From positions 4,876,612 to 4,940,611 of the forward strand of contig JAJLRJ010000013.1 of NCBI GenBank assembly GCA_024195265.1: 64,000 nucleotides of DNA. The letters are read 5' to 3'. Position numbers and translations under genes: made by a program. Within the stretch, counting starts at the first letter, position 1. The number at the start of each line of letters is the position of its first letter. The DNA is from Dendrophyllia cribrosa (taxonomy: Eukaryota > Cnidaria > Anthozoa > Scleractinia > Dendrophylliidae). Positions 1-64,000 of the stretch are shown one piece after another. A model generated the notes under the pieces. That model searched no databases. It saw nothing but the letters and a program-made list of their open reading frames with translations, and was not told the origin of the DNA.

Positions 1-360
1 GTGTGCGGGCGCCGCGAGAACCTGGCCAAACCAAATTAATTGATTAGCCAATAAAATTGCATGGCGAGCTCACATGATTTCAAGCTACCTCGCGAGGAAT
101 TTTGCACAGCACTTTCCTCAAGTGTGCGGTAGGCTTTAGCGATCACTTTTGTTGTCTTGTGTTGAAGCCAAAGCAAAAAAAATACATGTCCCTTGTGAGC
201 ATAGAACTCACGACCTTTAGGCGCTATTTGGCTTATTCCTGAAAGCCTCGAAAAAGCCAAACACTCGGCAAAATTTGGCTAATTTGTTAATGTTGCACGA
301 GTCATTTCAGAATGTAAAACCACTTAAGTTAAAAACAAAAACAAAATTGTAATAACTTAC

Positions 361-60951
<60,591 letters not shown>

Positions 60952-61727
60952 CTAAAAAAAGATTTACAAGAACTCATTATAAAATGATGTAAAAGTGAAA
61001 ACAACCTCTTGTGGATATCACTCAGTATTATCTTTAGTTAAAATCGAAGTTCATACAACCGGGTGGAGAGCGTGATGGAAAAATATCATTAAGTTGTTTG
61101 TGACTGACCCCACGAGAAATAACGAGTTTTGTTTTCCCGAAAACTCCCTTTTTCTCGTGATGCCAGTAATTTTCAGCGTTGTTTTACTTACCAAGTAAAC
61201 AAAAAAAAAAAAACAGCCACAACACTGACATGTGCAAGTGCCTTTAAAAGTTAAATTAGCAAACCAACAGTTTTGCACAACAGTGGAAACGTACGTGCAG
61301 AGGCATTTATATTCGAGAAATTATAAATTGATCACTGGCATTTGCCGCTGTATAAAAATACTAGTCTTTAGTTCATATTCTTTGTTATTCTTCATATCAG
61401 GATTATTAAAGTTTACTCAAAAATGGACCACTTCAAAAAATACCATAATACTCTTAAAAGTGCAGGTTGTGCTTGATGTAAGCCTGATTTTTCCAATTTC
61501 TTTTGTTTTCAGCACGAACTGCACGTGCTATGTTTCAACTTCGTGGCAATTTGCATACGGTGCACATGTGTATGCGAACACACAATGCTACGTCCTAGCA
61601 TTCCTACATGTACTCTGAATTCCATTGTGCCATTCTAACAAAGGAGACTTGAATAATTACACCCCGGTGAGGCTGAGCCTGCACATAAAAGATTATTATG
61701 GTATTTTTCGAAGTGGCCAATTAGTAG

Positions 61728-61950
61728 AGTGGTTTTTCACTTGAGTGTCGTAAAACCAAAATCAAAGCAATTGCTCTGTCCAATCAAAACAGAGGTAGAC
61801 AATCCAATGAACCAATCAGAGCTCGAAGCAAATACACTGTAGATGTCGCCTGCGCCAAGCGCGGGAAAACGATCCGAGTAAGTTATGATAGGTTTTGGTT
61901 TTACTTCTGATTGGTAGATAAAGTGGCGTGACATTTTTAGCCAAACCAAT
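61728..61950. repeat. Dispersed repeat, TCACTTGAGTGTCGTAAAAC family
   Basis: TCACTTGAGTGTCGTAAAAC at the left, CCAATCAGAG and GCGCGGGAAAAC inside, GGTTTTGGTTTTACTTCTGA at the right. It resembles a repeat that is common in coral genomes; identification is from memory of the motif only. Confidence 0.45.
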
Positions 61951-62172
61951 GTAATTGCAAAATTTATTGAAAAATCGCTCTATCGTACCCAAGCGATTCA
62001 AAAATTCAAAAGAAGATGGAAGTCAGTTAGATTTGAGTTCTTTCAGCAAAACGGTTTTTATGATTTGGAAAATAAAGATACATACTTTCTGCTACCCTCC
62101 AGTATCTGAAAAAGAAAAAGATAACACGGCAATTACGGAAAAGAGCAAATAAATCAAACCATTTCATCGGAG

Positions 62173-62366
62173 TCTTAGGGCGCGTTTTTTTTGGGCCATA
62201 TTCCGGTCAATCTGAAATGAGAACACGCTAACAAAACTATGTTGTTTATATTCTCACACAAAGTAGCAACTTCTTTCCGTATTTTACGATAGGAATGGGT
62301 GCAATATTTAGAGGTATTCTGTTTTTGGAATGGCCAGAATATGTCCCAAAAAAAACGCGCCCTAAG
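62173..62366. mobile_element. Inverted-repeat element, TTAGGGCGCGTTTTTTTTGG ends
   Basis: TTAGGGCGCGTTTTTTTTGG and its inverse (CAAAAAAAACGCGCCCTAA) bound 194 bp. It abuts the next element. Confidence 0.7.
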
Positions 62367-62560
62367 GTGATGTTACACAAGACGATTCATAATGCAACAT
62401 TGTTGCGTTAAAAGTTGACACCGTGTAACGGAAGCTGATTCAAAAACTCGCAACGCAAAAATTGCGAAGAACATCGTCCGCGCACTCATGTTACACGGCA
62501 TCAATTTTTAGCGCAACAATAGTCGTCATTGCGAATCTTCCCGTGTAACATCACCTTTAA
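62366..62560. mobile_element. Inverted-repeat element, AGGTGATGTTACAC ends
   Basis: AGGTGATGTTACAC and its inverse (GTGTAACATCACCT) with GCGCAACAATAG/CATTGTTGCG motifs inside. Confidence 0.65.
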
Positions 62561-62601
62561 AGTGGTTAGGAGCTCCAGAATCCGTCTGCATAAACGTAAC
62601 A

Positions 62602-62850
62602 ACCAGGGCCCGTTTCTCAAATGTCCCGAGAACTTATCGGGCCCGGAGCTTTATTTAAAAATCAAAATCTTTAGAATGGTGGCGTAAGTTTTAGCTCGCA
62701 AACCAGCCTGACTTGTTTCTTCAAGTTAGAATTTTATTGCTTAGATTTCTATGCCAACTAAATTTGAATATTTAATATAAACATTGCGCGCATAAAATAC
62801 CTTACCGAGCCCGAAAAATTATCGGGACTTTCGAGAAATGGGCCCCAGGG
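62602..62850. mobile_element. Inverted-repeat element, GGGCCCGTTTCTCAAATGTC ends
   Basis: GGGCCCGTTTCTC with TCCCGAGAACTTATCGGGCC at the left, and ATTATCGGGACTTTCGAGAA, ATGGGCCC at the right. A related half follows at about 62850-62960. Confidence 0.6.
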
Positions 62851-62959
62851 TCCGTTTCTAGAAAGTCTCGATAACGTTTTGGAACGGAGCTATATTTTAA
62901 AATCAGAATCCCTACAACGGTGGTGTAATTTTTAACCCGCAAAACCCGGCAACCAGACT

Positions 62960-64000
62960 TGTTCTGTCGGCTTAGAATTTTATTGCTCAGCTTTCAAGCC
63001 AACAAAATTTGAATCTTTTCGTAAGAGGGGTACTAGGTTCTATTTGTTCGCAAGGTTTCTTGGGATTTTATGTTTCCTCTCCCCAGTCTTTTACTGGGAA
63101 ACTTCAAAGGTTCCGTCCTACATGTGATTCGGCTTTAAATTTATAGACCTAGACGAATGATGGGTCTAGTATAAATTGAACCATTGACGGTATTTTTTTA
63201 CAGTTCTCGTTGCGTAAAGTCCATAATAATGTTTACAAGGTAAACATGCAGTTCACCAACAGGTATCGCTAACCACGTGCGAGGTATTAACCTGCCATTT
63301 GAATAAAGAATTGTATTAAATAGCTCGCATGCTTACTTATTACAGTTTCCTTCAGTAAGATAGGAAAATTAAGAATATTTGTCCTTGACTGTTCTAACTG
63401 TTGGCGAAAATGGTAGTCAGATTTCAAGTCTCGTTGCAACCTTAACGCTTTTCCAAACAAGCTTTGAAGTCTATTGAATGCTAACTTAAGGTAAATATTT
63501 TTGCGAGACATCCAATGACCTTACTGGCAATTTAGGTACAAGAAAGAGCACTTGAACGTGTTCTAAAAACACGAACGATTTTGGATTTTAGAATACAATA
63601 GTCCATCTTTTTTGGATAATACAAAAAAGCCGTAAACTTTGCATCATTTTTCCGAAACCTGTCTTCAAAATAAGACTGGAAAGGTCGCCGTTAATGTGCA
63701 AATGTCCGTTGTAAAAATAGTTTTTTGTCTTAGTTTTCATTATAAACAAAATTGGCTATGGATATTATTTAAATGAAATCTGTCAGTTTTCACACATTTT
63801 TAGTCAATTTTGTTCTAAGGAGAACATTAAGGTGAACTATATAAAATGTTTAAGGTGTCGTATTGAATAAGAGGTGTTTTTGTATGGTATAATTATAAAG
63901 CACTCGAATTATTAAACAACTGAAAAACAAGTTTAGCTCAGAGGGTGTTCTCCATGAATGGTTCCTTTTAAATTTATTACCAGTAAAAACCGTTTTTAAA
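62960..64000. other. Right edge of window with nothing recognised
   Basis: AT-rich sequence with no recognisable exon. A minus-strand frame at 63287-63511 (74 codons) has no similarity that can be named and no convincing splice sites. Confidence 0.3.

Noticed and set aside
63287..63511. Possible upstream exon of the giant gene
   Set aside because: No recognisable domain, no phase-1 acceptor and donor pair fitting the pattern of the other modules.

Overview
The window is eukaryotic DNA in which one very large, intron-rich gene on the minus strand fills almost everything from about 60.95 kb down to 0.36 kb. Short exons, GT-AG introns of roughly 0.4 to 5 kb, a dense load of short inverted-repeat transposons, remnants of non-LTR retrotransposons and intron-bearing tRNA genes point to an animal. 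A von Willebrand factor A (vWA) domain followed by a long run of F5/8 type C (discoidin) domains, together with repeat types familiar from coral genomes, suggests an anthozoan cnidarian, most likely a stony coral. The species is inference only.

The gene reads from right to left. A 27-nt micro-exon (60925-60951) leads into a two-exon vWA domain (59830-60158 and 58371-58593) with a complete-looking MIDAS metal site. A 24-nt micro-exon (57735-57758) follows, then 19 F5/8 type C domains, D1 (57 kb) to D19 (0.4 kb). Every F5/8C domain is built the same way: a first exon entered in phase 1 and left in phase 0 (about 305-332 nt), then a second exon entered in phase 0 and left in phase 1 (139-148 nt). 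Each domain is therefore a symmetrical phase 1-1 cassette. No start codon with signal peptide, transmembrane segment or terminal exon was found, so the gene runs off the window at the 3' end (D19 ends in a splice donor) and probably at the 5' end. The predicted product is extracellular: discoidin domains typically bind glycans, lipids or collagen, and MIDAS-bearing vWA domains bind matrix proteins.

The most striking structure is a higher-order repeat. Domain sequence, exon length and special features recur with a period of eight: D1/D9/D17, D2/D10/D18, D3/D11/D19, D4/D12, D5/D13, D6/D14, D7/D15 and D8/D16 are pairs or trios. Within the unit, domains alternate between two classes (one opening G-x-Q-N, one opening G-x-E-D). 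The array thus grew by duplication of blocks of domains. Two units and three domains of a third are visible, which predicts that the next domain left of position 1 is of the D4/D12 type. D5 alone has an additional intron, filled with nested transposons; D14 has lost both disulfide cysteines, and D7 and D15 have both lost only the second.

The introns are a transposon landscape. They hold TTAA-flanked inverted-repeat elements (one with a decayed DEDDh exonuclease gene at 26.8-27.9 kb), elements whose cores have expanded into satellites (1.1-2.7 kb; 18.1-20.4 kb), many fold-back elements, four 3' fragments of non-LTR retrotransposons, tRNA-derived repeats and several micro- and minisatellites. 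Two intron-containing tRNA-Met(CAT) genes lie on the plus strand. The right edge (61-64 kb) shows only repeats and no recognisable exon.
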